Positions 33,475 through 43,525 of a stretch of 64,000 nt of DNA are shown here, piece after piece. The DNA is from Clostridium rhizosphaerae. Its GTDB lineage: Bacteria; Bacillota; Clostridia; Clostridiales; Clostridiaceae. Positions within the stretch are counted from its first letter, which is position 1. Each line of letters begins with the position of its first letter. The DNA lies in the NCBI RefSeq assembly GCF_016765585.1, contig NZ_JAESWC010000018.1:310001-374000 (forward strand), read 5' to 3'. Below the pieces are notes generated by a model, which saw nothing but the letters and a program-made list of their open reading frames with translations, searched no databases and was not told the DNA's origin. Both the position numbers and the translations under genes were made by a program.

Positions 33475-34743
33475 CTAATCAATTCCTTTCACGATATTTC
33501 CGTTTTCCACTACTAATTTACCATTTTTAATTACACTCTGTACAGCATTAATTCCAAAATGATAAACTAAGTAATTTAAATTCTTGCTGTTAAAAATAGT
33601 AATATCTGCTTTCTTACCTGTTTCTATGCTTCCTATTTGCTTTTCTCTATTAATTGCACAAGCAGCATTTATAGTCATAGCATTTATAATTTCTTCAGGT
33701 AAAAGTTTCATTCCAAAACATGCAAATGTCATAATAGTTTGAAGTGATTCTGTTGGTGAAGTGCCGGGATTACAGTCAGTAGCCAGCGCAATTGGAACTC
33801 CTGCTTCAATCATAGCTCTAGCATTTGCAAATTTATTAAGCATTAAATAAAAGGAGGTTGCCGGAAGCAGCGCTGCCACAACTTTTTTCTTAGCCATAGC
33901 TTTTATACCTTCGGTAGATGCGCCTACAAGATGCTCTGCTGAAACAGCATTTAACTCAGCAGCAAGCTCTGCTCCCCCTATTGCCTCAATTTCGTCTGCA
34001 TGAAGCTTCACCTGTAAATTATTATTAAGTGCTGCTTGTAAAATCTTTTTACTTTCCTCTACTGTAAATACTCCTTCCTCACAGAAACAATCAACAAATT
34101 CAGCTAAAGAATTTTTAGATATATAAGGAATGATTTGATTTATTATTAAATTTATATAATCATCTCGTTTATTCTTATACTCCTCTGGAACAGCATGAGC
34201 TCCAAGGTAAGTTGAAACAACATCAATAGGATGCAGCTCATTTAGACTCTTGTTAACTTGAAGCATTTTAATTTCATCATCAAAATTTAAACCATACCCT
34301 GATTTGCTTTCTATAGTTGTTGTTCCATGCATAAGCATTAAGTCAACCCTTTTCCTGCTTTTATCAATTAACTCCTCGATAGAAGCTTCTCTAGTTTTCC
34401 TAACGGTGCTTAATATACCTCCGCCGCTTTTTAATATATCAATATAGCTAACGTTGTTTAGCTTTAAAGGAAGCTCATTTTCCCTTGAGCCTGCGTATAC
34501 TACATGAGTATGACAATCTATAAGCCCAGGAGTGACTGTCTTTCCTTTACCGTCTATTATGACATCCTGTGAACTCATATAACTTCTGTAGCCATCGCCG
34601 CATCCTACAGCCTTAATCTTATCCTCTTCCAGCGCAACATATCCATTTTCAATTATTCCTGCATCTTTCAAGTCATCTTTTGTTTTCTTATAACTGCCCT
34701 TACAGGTCACCAAACAGTCAATGTTTTTTATAATTATAGCCAA
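33475..34743 (-). CDS. hutI: Imidazolonepropionase
   Basis: 422 residues, amidohydrolase fold. GLIDCHTHVVYAGSRENE carries the HXH metal site and the family RENE; KSGYGLNFDDE, GAHAVPEEY, CEEGVFT, KLHADE and ATDCNPGTSPTESL are all HutI signatures. It hydrolyses imidazolone-5-propionate to formiminoglutamate. It starts at TTG (34743), seven bases after AAGGAG. A 225-base spacer with an inverted repeat separates it from ftcD upstream. Confidence 0.95.
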   Translation of the reverse strand: MAIIIKNIDCLVTCKGSYKKTKDDLKDAGIIENGYVALEEDKIKAVGCGDGYRSYMSSQDVIIDGKGKTVTPGLIDCHTHVVYAGSRENELPLKLNNVSYIDILKSGGGILSTVRKTREASIEELIDKSRKRVDLMLMHGTTTIESKSGYGLNFDDEIKMLQVNKSLNELHPIDVVSTYLGAHAVPEEYKNKRDDYINLIINQIIPYISKNSLAEFVDCFCEEGVFTVEESKKILQAALNNNLQVKLHADEIEAIGGAELAAELNAVSAEHLVGASTEGIKAMAKKKVVAALLPATSFYLMLNKFANARAMIEAGVPIALATDCNPGTSPTESLQTIMTFACFGMKLLPEEIINAMTINAACAINREKQIGSIETGKKADITIFNSKNLNYLVYHFGINAVQSVIKNGKLVVENGNIVKGID

Positions 34744-34763
34744 TTTATCACTCCTTAATAAAA

Positions 34764-34958
34764 TTGCGAATTAAATGTTTGCAGGCTTTGTTAAAAGCAA
34801 GTAATGGCCTTTTTATCATTCTTATGTTTATATATAAACCTATAAAAATATTTAAATATTTAAATATTTACTGTAATCATGCTGGTTTGCAGTAGATTTG
34901 CTTTCTACACAAGGCTCTAAGGACTTTACGCCATAGCCTGCGGCAATTTAATTCGCAA
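34764..34958. repeat. Inverted repeat inside the hut operon
   Basis: The 24-base segment at 34764-34787 (TTGCGAATTAAATGTTTGCA...) matches the reverse complement of 34935-34958 at about 20 of 24 positions. The two bracket about 147 bp of non-coding DNA between ftcD and hutI. I find no gene in it. It could be a degenerate mobile insertion or a regulatory structure. Confidence 0.55.
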
Positions 34959-34968
34959 TCTATTTATA

Positions 34969-35865
34969 CTATTCCCATATTCTCTTCTCTAAAACTTGTT
35001 CCATGGAAAAGTTTTCAACCTGAAGATAATACTCTGCACTCTGTATTAAAGCAGCCATCGGTACAAGTCCTATTATTTCGCTTCCAACAACAGGTACTCC
35101 GTAACGCTTTGCTTCCATCTTCACCATTTCGAATGCTCTATATACCGCAGTTTTTTCATAATTTACAAGGTTCATGGATACTTGAGCTATATCTCTATCC
35201 TCAAGCTTTACTCCCATTGCTTTAACAAATCTTAGACCTCCGCCTATATGTCTTACAGACTTTGCTATATTATTTGCTATTTCAATATTATTTGTTCCAA
35301 GATTAACGTTAAAAGCAACTAATGGTACTCTTGCACCTACAGCAGTGCATCCGCTCTTAACATTCATTTCACATGGGCCATAATCCGGCTTCCAATCTTC
35401 CTTTTTTATTTTTTCAAAAAAGCCTTCATACTGTCCTTTTCTTACGTTGGCAAGGTTTTGCCTGTCAGAACTTTTAGCTGCATCCTCATATAAATAAACA
35501 GACACATTAAATCTTTCTCCAATTGTTTTTCCAACTCTATTAGCAAGCTCAATGCATTCTTCCATAGTTACTCCGCTTACAGGTACAAATGGAACTACAT
35601 CTAATGCACCCATTCTAGGATGCCCGCCATCATGTTTTGTCATATCTATATTCTCATAAACAGTTTCGGCAAAATCAATGATAGCTTTTTCAACACCTTC
35701 AGGACTTCCAATAAAAGTTACTACAGTTCTATTATGATCAGAGTCAGAGGAATAGTCTAATAACTTTACCCCTTCTTTTCCTCTTAATTTATCCATTATT
35801 TTTTCTATTACTTCCTTATTCCTTCCTTCACTGAAGTTAGGAATACATTCTATAATTCTACCCAT
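34969..35865 (-). CDS. ftcD: Glutamate formimidoyltransferase
   Basis: 298 residues, only the formiminotransferase half of the animal FTCD enzyme; the cyclodeaminase half is the separate FchA. IIECIPNFSEGRNKEVIEKI at the N-terminus, DSDHNRTVVTF and KHDGGHPRMGALDVVPFVP hold the catalytic His and folate contacts. It moves the formimino group from formiminoglutamate to tetrahydrofolate, giving glutamate. AGAAGGGTG precedes the ATG. Confidence 0.95.
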   Translation of the reverse strand: MGRIIECIPNFSEGRNKEVIEKIMDKLRGKEGVKLLDYSSDSDHNRTVVTFIGSPEGVEKAIIDFAETVYENIDMTKHDGGHPRMGALDVVPFVPVSGVTMEECIELANRVGKTIGERFNVSVYLYEDAAKSSDRQNLANVRKGQYEGFFEKIKKEDWKPDYGPCEMNVKSGCTAVGARVPLVAFNVNLGTNNIEIANNIAKSVRHIGGGLRFVKAMGVKLEDRDIAQVSMNLVNYEKTAVYRAFEMVKMEAKRYGVPVVGSEIIGLVPMAALIQSAEYYLQVENFSMEQVLEKRIWE

Positions 35866-35891
35866 TTATATCACCCTTCTGCTATAAAATT

Positions 35892-37544
35892 TTATTTCAT
35901 CATAGGTATTTTTATATCGCTGTGCGTTTTTGCAAACTCAATTGCTTCTTCATAGCCGGCATCAGCATGTCTTAATACTCCCATGCCTGGATCTGTTGTA
36001 AGTACTCTCTTTATTCTTTCATCTGCTTCATGGCTTCCATCACAAACTAAAACCTGACCTGCGTGCTGAGAATAACCAATACCTACCCCTCCACCATGAT
36101 GGAAGGAAACCCAACTAGCCCCGCCAACTGCATTTATAGCAAAGTTTAAAAGTGCCCAATCAGATATTGCATCGGAGCCATCCTTCATACCTTCTGTTTC
36201 TCTGTTTGGCGATGCAACCGAGCCGCAGTCTAAGTGATCTCTTCCTATAACAATAGGTGCTTTGATTTCGCCATTTCTAACCATTTCATTTATTGCAAGT
36301 CCAAATCTTGCCCTTTCTCCATAACCAAGCCAGCATATTCTTGAAGGAAGTCCCTGAAACTCAATTCTATCCTGAGCCATGTTAATCCATCTATTTAAAT
36401 GAGTATCCTTTGGAAAAAGTTCAAGTACCTTTCTATCTGTAGCATAAATATCTTCCGGGTCTCCTGAAAGTGCAGCCCATCTAAATGGCCCTTTTCCTTC
36501 ACAAAATAGAGGTCTTATATAAGCAGGTACAAAGCCTTGGAAGTTAAATGCATTTTCTACTCCTTCTTCAAAAGCAACCTGTCTTATGTTGTTGCCATAA
36601 TCAAATACCTCTGCACCTTTTTTCTGGAATTCAAGCATACATTCAACATGTATTCTAATACTCTCTCTAGCCTTCTTGATATATTCTTTAGGATTACTTT
36701 CCCTTAGCCTTAACGCTTCTTCGTAGCTTATACCTCCCGGAACATAACCTCCCAAAGTATCATGAGCAGAAGTCTGATCTGTAACTATATCAGGAATAAA
36801 TCCCATTTCTATAAGCTTAGGATATACATCAGCACAGTTTCCAAGTAGTGCAATAGATAATGCTTTTCCTTCATTTTTGGCTTTATTGGCAATCTCCACA
36901 GCTTCCTCTACATTTTCTACTAAAATATCAACATATCTAGTATCAAGTCTTCTTTGAATTCTATTTCTGTCAACCTCAACACAAATAGCTACACCTTCAT
37001 TCATTGTAACAGCTAAAGGCTGAGCACCACTCATTCCTCCAAGTCCGCCTGTTAATGTAATAGTGCCTTTTAAAGAATCTTTAAATTTTTTATGTGCTAT
37101 AGAAGCCAATGTTTCATAAGTTCCTTGAAGTATTCCTTGAGAGCCGATATAAATCCAGCTGCCGGCTGTCATTTGTCCATACATTGTAAGACCTTTTCTC
37201 TCAAGTTCTCTAAAGTATTCCCAATTAGCCCAATGAGGAACTAAGTTAGAATTTGCAATTATAGCTCTAGGTGCATCCTTATGACTTTTAAATACTCCTA
37301 CAGGCTTTCCTGACTGAACCAGCATCGTTTCATCATCTTCTAGTTCTTTAATGGTTTTAACTAAGGCATCAAAGCATTCCCAGTTTCTAGCGGCTCTTCC
37401 TGTTCCTCCATACACTATAAGATTATCTGGATCTTCAGCATTAGCAGGATCTAAATTATTCATAAGCATTCTAAGAAGCGCTTCCTGCTGCCAGCCTTTA
37501 CAGCTTATTTCTGTTCCTCTTGGAGCAGTTATTGTTCTTTTCAT
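35892..37544 (-). CDS. hutU: Urocanate hydratase
   Basis: 550 residues, the standard length. [12 protein letters not shown] near residue 45 binds [36 protein letters not shown] and [15 protein letters not shown] are urocanase signatures. It adds water to urocanate to make imidazolonepropionate, using tightly bound NAD as an electrophile. GGGGGAG before the ATG. It begins 18 bases after hutH. Confidence 0.96.
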   Translation of the reverse strand: MKRTITAPRGTEISCKGWQQEALLRMLMNNLDPANAEDPDNLIVYGGTGRAARNWECFDALVKTIKELEDDETMLVQSGKPVGVFKSHKDAPRAIIANSNLVPHWANWEYFRELERKGLTMYGQMTAGSWIYIGSQGILQGTYETLASIAHKKFKDSLKGTITLTGGLGGMSGAQPLAVTMNEGVAICVEVDRNRIQRRLDTRYVDILVENVEEAVEIANKAKNEGKALSIALLGNCADVYPKLIEMGFIPDIVTDQTSAHDTLGGYVPGGISYEEALRLRESNPKEYIKKARESIRIHVECMLEFQKKGAEVFDYGNNIRQVAFEEGVENAFNFQGFVPAYIRPLFCEGKGPFRWAALSGDPEDIYATDRKVLELFPKDTHLNRWINMAQDRIEFQGLPSRICWLGYGERARFGLAINEMVRNGEIKAPIVIGRDHLDCGSVASPNRETEGMKDGSDAISDWALLNFAINAVGGASWVSFHHGGGVGIGYSQHAGQVLVCDGSHEADERIKRVLTTDPGMGVLRHADAGYEEAIEFAKTHSDIKIPMMK

Positions 37545-37562
37545 AATATATCTCCCCCATAT

Positions 37563-39086
37563 TTAATATTTTAAATTTACTTTTCTTTCTACAGCCTCTA
37601 AAATCGAACCATTATTTATTAGTTCAGTGCACTTATCTAATTCCTTATACATTACTTTATCTTCTTCTATGAAATCTATATTCTGCCTTACTACTTTATA
37701 CGCCTCCATAGTACCTTTTCCCAAATTCAGATTATCTCTAAAATCTATAGCTTGACATGCCGCCATTATTTCAGTAGCTAAAACTCTCTTAACATTCTTT
37801 ACTATGTCTAAACTCTTCCTTGCTGCTATGGTTCCCATGCTTACATGATCCTCTTGGTTTGCCGAAGATGGTATTGAGTCTACTGAAGCAGGATGAGCTA
37901 ATATCTTATTTTCTGATACCAAAGCTGCTGCTGCATATTGGGTAATCATAAAACCTGAATTAAGACCTCCTTTTTTAACTAAAAAGGCAGGAAGGTCATT
38001 AAGCTGATAGTTTATAAGTCTTTCAAGCCTTCTTTCTGATATATTGGCAAGCTCTGCAACTGCTATACCCAAAAAATCAAAGGCTAAAGCCATTGGCTGT
38101 CCATGGAAATTACCTCCGGATATAACAATATCCTCAGAAATTATTATTGGATTGTCTGTAGCTGAGTTCATTTCTATGCTGTGTTTTTCCTTAACATAAT
38201 TTACTGCATCCTTGCTTGCTCCGTGTACCTGCGGTATACATCGTAAGGTGTATGCATCTTGTACTCTAAGTTCACCCTGTTTTGTAATAAAGCTACTGCC
38301 TTCTGTGAGACTTAAAATATTCTCTGCTGTATTAATTTGTCCTGCATGTGGCCTTATACGATGTATTTCAGAATAGAATGCATCTTCAATTCCTCTTAAT
38401 GCCTCCATAGTAAGTGCAGCTGCTATATCACTGATTTTTAATAAGTTAATACTATCATAAAGAGCTAGAGCACCAACTGCAGTCATAACTTGAGTTCCAT
38501 TAATAAGTGCTAATCCTTCCTTTGCTGTAAGTTCTATAATTTGAATACCAGCTTCATTCATAGCTTCTTTTCCATTTAGAACTCTTCCCTCAAACTCTGC
38601 TTCACCCTCTCCTATCATAGGTAATACCATATGTGAAAGAGGCGCTAAATCTCCTGATGCTCCAAGTGAACCTTTTTCCGGTATACAAGGATGTACTCTC
38701 TTATTTAGCATTTCAATTAGTGTTTCTAATGTTTCCAGTCTAATTCCAGAGTACCCTTTAGATAGAGCATTTGCCCTAAGCAGCATTATCGCTCTTACTA
38801 TTTCCTTAGAAAGATTATTTCCATATCCACACGCATGAGACAAAATCAAATTTCTTTGCAGAGTTTTACAATCGTCCTGTGATATTGTAACATCTGAAAA
38901 CTTTCCAAAACCTGTTGTTATTCCATAGACTACTTTATTATTTTCAACTATGCTGTCAACAATTTTTCTTGATTTTAATACCCTTTCCCTCGCTTCTTCA
39001 CTTAATTCTACCTTATAATTTTCTCTAGCTACCTTTACTACGTCTTCGAGAATAAGATTATTTCCGTCAATAGTTATAATTTTCAT
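37563..39086 (-). CDS. hutH: Histidine ammonia-lyase
   Basis: 507 residues. Ala143-Ser144-Gly145 in GSLGASGDLAPLSHM form the MIO cofactor by self-cyclisation; YGITTGFGKFSD, NGTQVMTAVGA, QDAYTLRCIPQVHGA and SSANQEDHVSMG are further signatures. It removes ammonia from histidine to give urocanate, the first step of the pathway. First gene of the operon, behind a sigma-A-like promoter and a CodY-like box. GTGGGGTGGGG precedes the ATG. Confidence 0.96.
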   Translation of the reverse strand: MKIITIDGNNLILEDVVKVARENYKVELSEEARERVLKSRKIVDSIVENNKVVYGITTGFGKFSDVTISQDDCKTLQRNLILSHACGYGNNLSKEIVRAIMLLRANALSKGYSGIRLETLETLIEMLNKRVHPCIPEKGSLGASGDLAPLSHMVLPMIGEGEAEFEGRVLNGKEAMNEAGIQIIELTAKEGLALINGTQVMTAVGALALYDSINLLKISDIAAALTMEALRGIEDAFYSEIHRIRPHAGQINTAENILSLTEGSSFITKQGELRVQDAYTLRCIPQVHGASKDAVNYVKEKHSIEMNSATDNPIIISEDIVISGGNFHGQPMALAFDFLGIAVAELANISERRLERLINYQLNDLPAFLVKKGGLNSGFMITQYAAAALVSENKILAHPASVDSIPSSANQEDHVSMGTIAARKSLDIVKNVKRVLATEIMAACQAIDFRDNLNLGKGTMEAYKVVRQNIDFIEEDKVMYKELDKCTELINNGSILEAVERKVNLKY

Positions 39087-39136
39087 AGCCCCACCCCACT
39101 TAAATAAATTATTCCTATAATACTAATATTCTCCAT

Positions 39137-39184
39137 AGTATACAAATAACCTCTAAATTTGTCTATTTAAATTGTCTGAATATT
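39137..39184 (-). promoter_or_regulatory. hut promoter with CodY-like box
   Basis: On the minus strand -35 TAGACA (39165-39160), a 17-base spacer and -10 TATACT (39142-39137) make a near-consensus vegetative promoter about 50 bases before hutH. Just upstream (39184-39170) AATATTCAGACAATT matches the CodY motif AATTTTCWGAAAATT at 13 of 15 positions. CodY represses hut in Bacillus. Confidence 0.55.
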
Positions 39185-39234
39185 TTTTATTTAGTAGCAT
39201 TTTAATATAATAAATCGATGCAATATAAAAAAAA

Positions 39235-39271
39235 GAACTTTTCTAAGCAAAGTATCTGCTTAAAAAAGTTC
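39235..39271 (-). terminator. Terminator of the surface-glycan cluster
   Basis: GAACTTTTCTAAGCA / TGCTTAAAAAAGTTC, 15 positions with one mismatch and a 7-base loop, followed on the minus strand by a run of eight T. It begins just after the last gene of the cluster. Confidence 0.88.
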
Positions 39272-39274
39272 TCA

Positions 39275-40189
39275 CTAACCTTTTAAGTAATATTCAATTT
39301 TTTCTCTATCAATTCTATCTTTGTCGGCCTTAACACCTTCTAAATAAAATTTAAAAAGTTTAATAGACTCTCTTCTTATAATTATTCTTCCAAGTCCCTC
39401 AAAAATAATATATATGGCAAATATTATACTTTGTATTATATTTGCGTTTCTCCTCATAAAAACAATTCTGTTTCTATTTAAAAAATAGTAACTGAGCCCA
39501 CTAAACTTTGATATGGTAGCAGATCTTTTATGATAAACCCTGCTCTCAGGCAGACAAATAAGCTTGTATCCTAATTTTCTGGCCTTAAGGCAAAATTCTG
39601 TTTCTTCATAGAATAAAAAGTAATTCTCAGGTATTAACCCAATTTTTTTTAATACCTCAGCTTTTACTACGAAGCAAGCACCTCCAAGGTAATCGACATC
39701 AATAGGACTATGAGTAATATTATTATATTCCTCACCTTCACCCTGGCCCATTGCTAATCCTCTGTAAAGGTTAATATATGCGCCCATAGCTTGTACTATA
39801 TTTCTATTTGAGTATTCGCAAATACATGGTCCCACCATACCAATATTATTATCAGTAGAGAATTTTTTAATTAGTGGTTCTAAGAACCCCTCTTCTACTA
39901 CAACATCATTGTTCAAAATACATATATACTCTGCACCTTGCTTTAATGCATACTCAATTCCTATATTATTTCCGCTGGCATAGCCCATGTTTTCATTACT
40001 AACAAGCAGTGTATGTTTAGAACAGTGCTTCTTTATTTCTTCTACAGAATTATCCTTAGAATTATTATCTACTATTACTATTTCATAATTATCATATGAT
40101 ATATTTTCAATGCTTCTTATACAATCTATAGTATCTTTATAAGAATTAAAATTTAGTATAACGATATATACTTTTGGAAGCTTGTTCAT
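39275..40189 (-). CDS. GT2-family glycosyltransferase, rhamnosyltransferase-like
   Basis: 304 residues. The GT-A fold starts VYIVILNFNSYKDTIDCIRS; the metal-binding DXD-like motif is LNNDVVVE near residue 95; GGACFVVKAEVLKKIGLIPENYFLFYEETEFC is the acceptor region typical of WbbL-like rhamnosyl- and related transferases. It adds a sugar to the lipid-linked repeat unit at the inner face of the membrane. The ATG at 40189 is set by GAGG; the TTG at 40198 overlaps the upstream gene. Last gene of the cluster. Donor sugar unknown. Confidence 0.88.
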   Translation of the reverse strand: MNKLPKVYIVILNFNSYKDTIDCIRSIENISYDNYEIVIVDNNSKDNSVEEIKKHCSKHTLLVSNENMGYASGNNIGIEYALKQGAEYICILNNDVVVEEGFLEPLIKKFSTDNNIGMVGPCICEYSNRNIVQAMGAYINLYRGLAMGQGEGEEYNNITHSPIDVDYLGGACFVVKAEVLKKIGLIPENYFLFYEETEFCLKARKLGYKLICLPESRVYHKRSATISKFSGLSYYFLNRNRIVFMRRNANIIQSIIFAIYIIFEGLGRIIIRRESIKLFKFYLEGVKADKDRIDREKIEYYLKG

Positions 40190-40194
40190 TGTAA

Positions 40195-41325
40195 TCAACC
40201 TCGATTAATGTTTAATATTCTTTGATGTAAAACTTCAATTATATTATTCCAGTCATACTTTTCTCTACATATTTTCTCAGTCAAAGCTGATAGTTCGTAT
40301 AAATCATCACAGTACATAAGCTTTTCAATACTTTTTGAAAACATCTCTTCATCTTGAACATCAACTATGATTCCATTATTGCTTCTAACCAATTCCTTAG
40401 CAATACCAACATCAGTGGATACTATAACGTCACCAAAGGACGCAGCCTCAATTAGAGCAATCCCAAAACTCTCATAATTTGAACTTAGACAAAATATCTT
40501 TGCTTTCTTATATTCTTCAAAAAGCTGCTCTCTATCATACACAGCACCTTTAAATTCTACAACACCTTTTAAATGCGCATTCTTTTCAAAAAAATCATCA
40601 ATATATTCTTTAAATTTTTCTTCAATAGGCCCTACTATATTTATTTTCCATCCACTATTTTCTATATCTTTAATATTTTTAACTGCATTCAGCAGAATAT
40701 CTGTTGCTTTCTCTGGACTTCCTATTCTGCCTACATGAAGTATAATATTTTCTTTATCCTTAAAATTTAAACTATTATATTTATCAGCGCCTTGAAAATC
40801 AATACCATTTGGAATAATAAGCAACTTCTTACTCTGCTCACTTAGAATATTTCTTAATTGCTCATAAAGTGTTTCCTGCTCTACGCCAATTATATCTACT
40901 TTATTTAAAAAAGCATTTAACATTTTATACTTTATACCGTTTAATGATTTAATAACATCTATAAGTCTGTTTGTACAATCAAGCTTAACAAATATCTTAC
41001 CTTTTGGATTAAAAAACTTATATATTAAAGTATAAAACACTGTTCTAAGTGTTACATGAAACAACTGAAGCACATCAATACTTTTAGCATTCCTTTTAAT
41101 ATAACTTATACCATCCAAGATATCATTGTTATATCTTCTTTTTATAAAATTAAGCTTTAGTCCTTTAACCTCTTTTTTTAAATAATCATAACTGCCATTT
41201 TCATAGCAAGCCACTGATGCATCATAATCATATGCTTTAAACAACTTATATGCAATCATGCCTACATCCTTAATTAGGTGCACATTTTCAGCCTGTGGAT
41301 AAAGAACACAATATCTTATCTTCAT
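40195..41325 (-). CDS. GT4-family glycosyltransferase
   Basis: 376 residues, GT-B fold. The C-terminal half has IILHVGRIGSPEKATDILL and SSNYESFGIALIEAASFGDVIVS, the EX7E retaining motif of GT4 enzymes. The N-terminal acceptor domain is poorly conserved. The ATG overlaps the stop of the flippase gene by four bases, which indicates translational coupling. Probably adds one sugar of the repeat unit; donor unknown. Confidence 0.85.
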   Translation of the reverse strand: MKIRYCVLYPQAENVHLIKDVGMIAYKLFKAYDYDASVACYENGSYDYLKKEVKGLKLNFIKRRYNNDILDGISYIKRNAKSIDVLQLFHVTLRTVFYTLIYKFFNPKGKIFVKLDCTNRLIDVIKSLNGIKYKMLNAFLNKVDIIGVEQETLYEQLRNILSEQSKKLLIIPNGIDFQGADKYNSLNFKDKENIILHVGRIGSPEKATDILLNAVKNIKDIENSGWKINIVGPIEEKFKEYIDDFFEKNAHLKGVVEFKGAVYDREQLFEEYKKAKIFCLSSNYESFGIALIEAASFGDVIVSTDVGIAKELVRSNNGIIVDVQDEEMFSKSIEKLMYCDDLYELSALTEKICREKYDWNNIIEVLHQRILNINRG

Positions 41326-42773
41326 ATTGTACCTTCCTTACTAAAAAGCATTTTTACTTCTTTTAAAGAAATAGTTCTAAATATTATAGCTGAAGCAAAA
41401 TATACTAATACTGCAAATAAAATATTTATTAGAACACTTAAATTTAGTGTCTTAATTAGCATAATTACAAAACTCATAACTATTGTTGGAATAAGAGTTT
41501 TTATAAAATACGTAAAAACTTTTATTTTTAATATATTTTCAGTATATTTCTTCATTAATACTAGATTTACAATTTCTGATATTACTGTAATAAATGCAGC
41601 AATATTCATTCCGTAAATAGGAGTAAATATCAAATTAAATACAAGATTTATCATGGAAGATATAAAAACAATCTTTAAGTAAGTTTTTTCAAAATTCCAT
41701 GCATTAAGACAATAACCATATATTTCTCTTACGAATAGAATTAAAATATAAATCATAAGAATGGCAAAAGAAATATAGCCTGATTCATACTTATACCCAA
41801 AAAGCAATAGAATAATATCCTTAGATAAAATTACTCCTCCAGCAAAAATAGGCAATGCTATAAAGGATATGATTTTAGCCAAATTATTAACTACTGAATT
41901 AAGCCTGCCAAATTCCTTTTCATGAAAATACTTAATAAGCAGAGGGAACATAGGCGTAAATATTAGTGTTATAATATTTGTTAAAAACATTATTATATTA
42001 TATCCTGCAGAATAAATACCTGCTTCCCCTGAACTTCTAGTAAACTCAATTACTATTCTATCAACATTGCAGTTTATCATAGCTAAAACGCCTGAAAACA
42101 TAAATGGAAGACCATAAAAAATATATTTTCTTATTTCTTCTTTATTAATGCGTATTGAAATTTTAAATTTTCTTTTCTTGAAAAAAACATATATTTGATA
42201 TATCAATGCAAAAAATAATCCCAATAGCGTAAACAAAGGTATTAAAAACAACTGTTTTTCGGTCTTAAAAAATATAAAAATCAGAAAACACGGAATCAAA
42301 TTTTTTATAAGATTATATACTGCATTATACTGCATTTCCTGTAGTCCTGAAAACACCCAATCCAAATTTAATGCTGCAGGTAAAAGTGTTATTCCATATA
42401 TAAGCAGCAAATTACCAAAAATGCTGTTTCCTTTATGCACAAAATAAAAAACAACTATTAAAGCATAGCTTATAAAAAATGCTATTGTTCTCAAAAAAAC
42501 AACTTTGCCAACAATACTCTTTATATTATGTTCATACTTCGAAACTTCCCTTGTTCCAAAGGTCTGAAGTCCAAGCATTACAAACATTGTAAAGTACATC
42601 ATTATAGCCTGTACAGTAGATACATGTCCAAATATATCAGTGCCAAGTATCCTAGCATAATAAGCTACAACGAGGAAAGTCAACACTTGTGATGTAAAAT
42701 TTGCAAAACTTATTGATAGAAAGTTTTTTATTACTTTATTTATTGTGATCACCATCCAATTTTCAATTTCCAT
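41322..42773 (-). CDS. Wzx-type polysaccharide flippase (first of two)
   Basis: 483 residues with about 14 membrane helices (MATE/MOP superfamily). It begins VIKNFLSISFANFTSQVLTFLVVAYYARILG, a common Wzx N-terminus, and carries GTREVSKYEHN after helix 2. It flips undecaprenyl-linked repeat units to the outer face. Start uncertain: ATG at 42773 or 42755 lack a good ribosome site; GGTGATC sits just before an ATA that would give INKVIKNF. Upstream lies a 98-base gap with two weak hairpins. Confidence 0.85.
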   Translation of the reverse strand: MEIENWMVITINKVIKNFLSISFANFTSQVLTFLVVAYYARILGTDIFGHVSTVQAIMMYFTMFVMLGLQTFGTREVSKYEHNIKSIVGKVVFLRTIAFFISYALIVVFYFVHKGNSIFGNLLLIYGITLLPAALNLDWVFSGLQEMQYNAVYNLIKNLIPCFLIFIFFKTEKQLFLIPLFTLLGLFFALIYQIYVFFKKRKFKISIRINKEEIRKYIFYGLPFMFSGVLAMINCNVDRIVIEFTRSSGEAGIYSAGYNIIMFLTNIITLIFTPMFPLLIKYFHEKEFGRLNSVVNNLAKIISFIALPIFAGGVILSKDIILLLFGYKYESGYISFAILMIYILILFVREIYGYCLNAWNFEKTYLKIVFISSMINLVFNLIFTPIYGMNIAAFITVISEIVNLVLMKKYTENILKIKVFTYFIKTLIPTIVMSFVIMLIKTLNLSVLINILFAVLVYFASAIIFRTISLKEVKMLFSKEGTI

Positions 42774-42871
42774 AATAAAAAAATAAGAGCCTTGTATAGC
42801 TCATTTATAAGGTAAAGATCTTATACTTAATTATATAAGTATAAAAAATATATTTCAATATAAATTAGTAT

Positions 42872-43525
42872 TTAAAAAGCTCCATCTTTTTTTACAACAT
42901 TAGCAAATGTCTTAATAATTATCTTAAAATCAAGCCATAAGGAAAACTTTTTTATATATTTCAAATCATAATAGATTGTCTTACCTAGTTCTATTTCTCC
43001 TCTTCCATTAACTTGAGCAAGCCCAGTAATACCAGGTACAACCATCAATCTTTGCTTATAAGCATCAGGATAATACTTCACGACATCTGGTATCTCAGGT
43101 CTTGGTCCAACCAAACTCATCGTCCCAAATAAAACATTAAATAATTGTGGAATTTCATCCAAGCTTGTCTTCCTTAGGAAATCTCCCACTTTAGTTATTC
43201 TATTATCACTTTTACTTTGAAAAACAAAACTATCAATATTACTTGGATCTATATCTAGTGTTCTTTTACTTTCTGCATTTACAATCATAGTTCTGAATTT
43301 GTAAATAGTAAATTTTTTTTCATCCATCCCTACTCTTACTTGTTTAAAAATAGCCGGTCCTTCTGAATCAAACTTAATAGCTATAATTATTAACATATAT
43401 ATTGGAGATAAAATAGCTATACCAATTATAGATAAAATAATATCAAATACCCTCTTCATTGCATACTGATATCTTTTAGATTTTATATCTTCATTTACAT
43501 CAATTGCTTCAAATTCCTCTATCAT
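42872..43525 (-). CDS. Initiating undecaprenyl-phosphate sugar phosphotransferase
   Basis: 217 residues, the short bacterial form of the PglC/WbaP family. A single re-entrant helix (RVFDIILSIIGIAILSPIYMLIIIAIKFD) is followed by FKQVRVGMDEKKFTIYKFRTM, the catalytic region, and LVGPRPEIPDVV. It moves a sugar 1-phosphate from a UDP-sugar to undecaprenyl phosphate, starting each repeat unit. It is the only initiator in the window although two flippases and two polymerases are present. AGGAGGGC before the ATG. Confidence 0.92.
   Translation of the reverse strand: MIEEFEAIDVNEDIKSKRYQYAMKRVFDIILSIIGIAILSPIYMLIIIAIKFDSEGPAIFKQVRVGMDEKKFTIYKFRTMIVNAESKRTLDIDPSNIDSFVFQSKSDNRITKVGDFLRKTSLDEIPQLFNVLFGTMSLVGPRPEIPDVVKYYPDAYKQRLMVVPGITGLAQVNGRGEIELGKTIYYDLKYIKKFSLWLDFKIIIKTFANVVKKDGAF

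Noticed and set aside
34890-34940. Resemblance to a purine-riboswitch core (CTTTCTACACAAGGC) in the hut spacer
   Set aside because: Neither strand has the full J2/3, L3 (CCNTAAA) and J3/1 elements in order, and no P1 forms.
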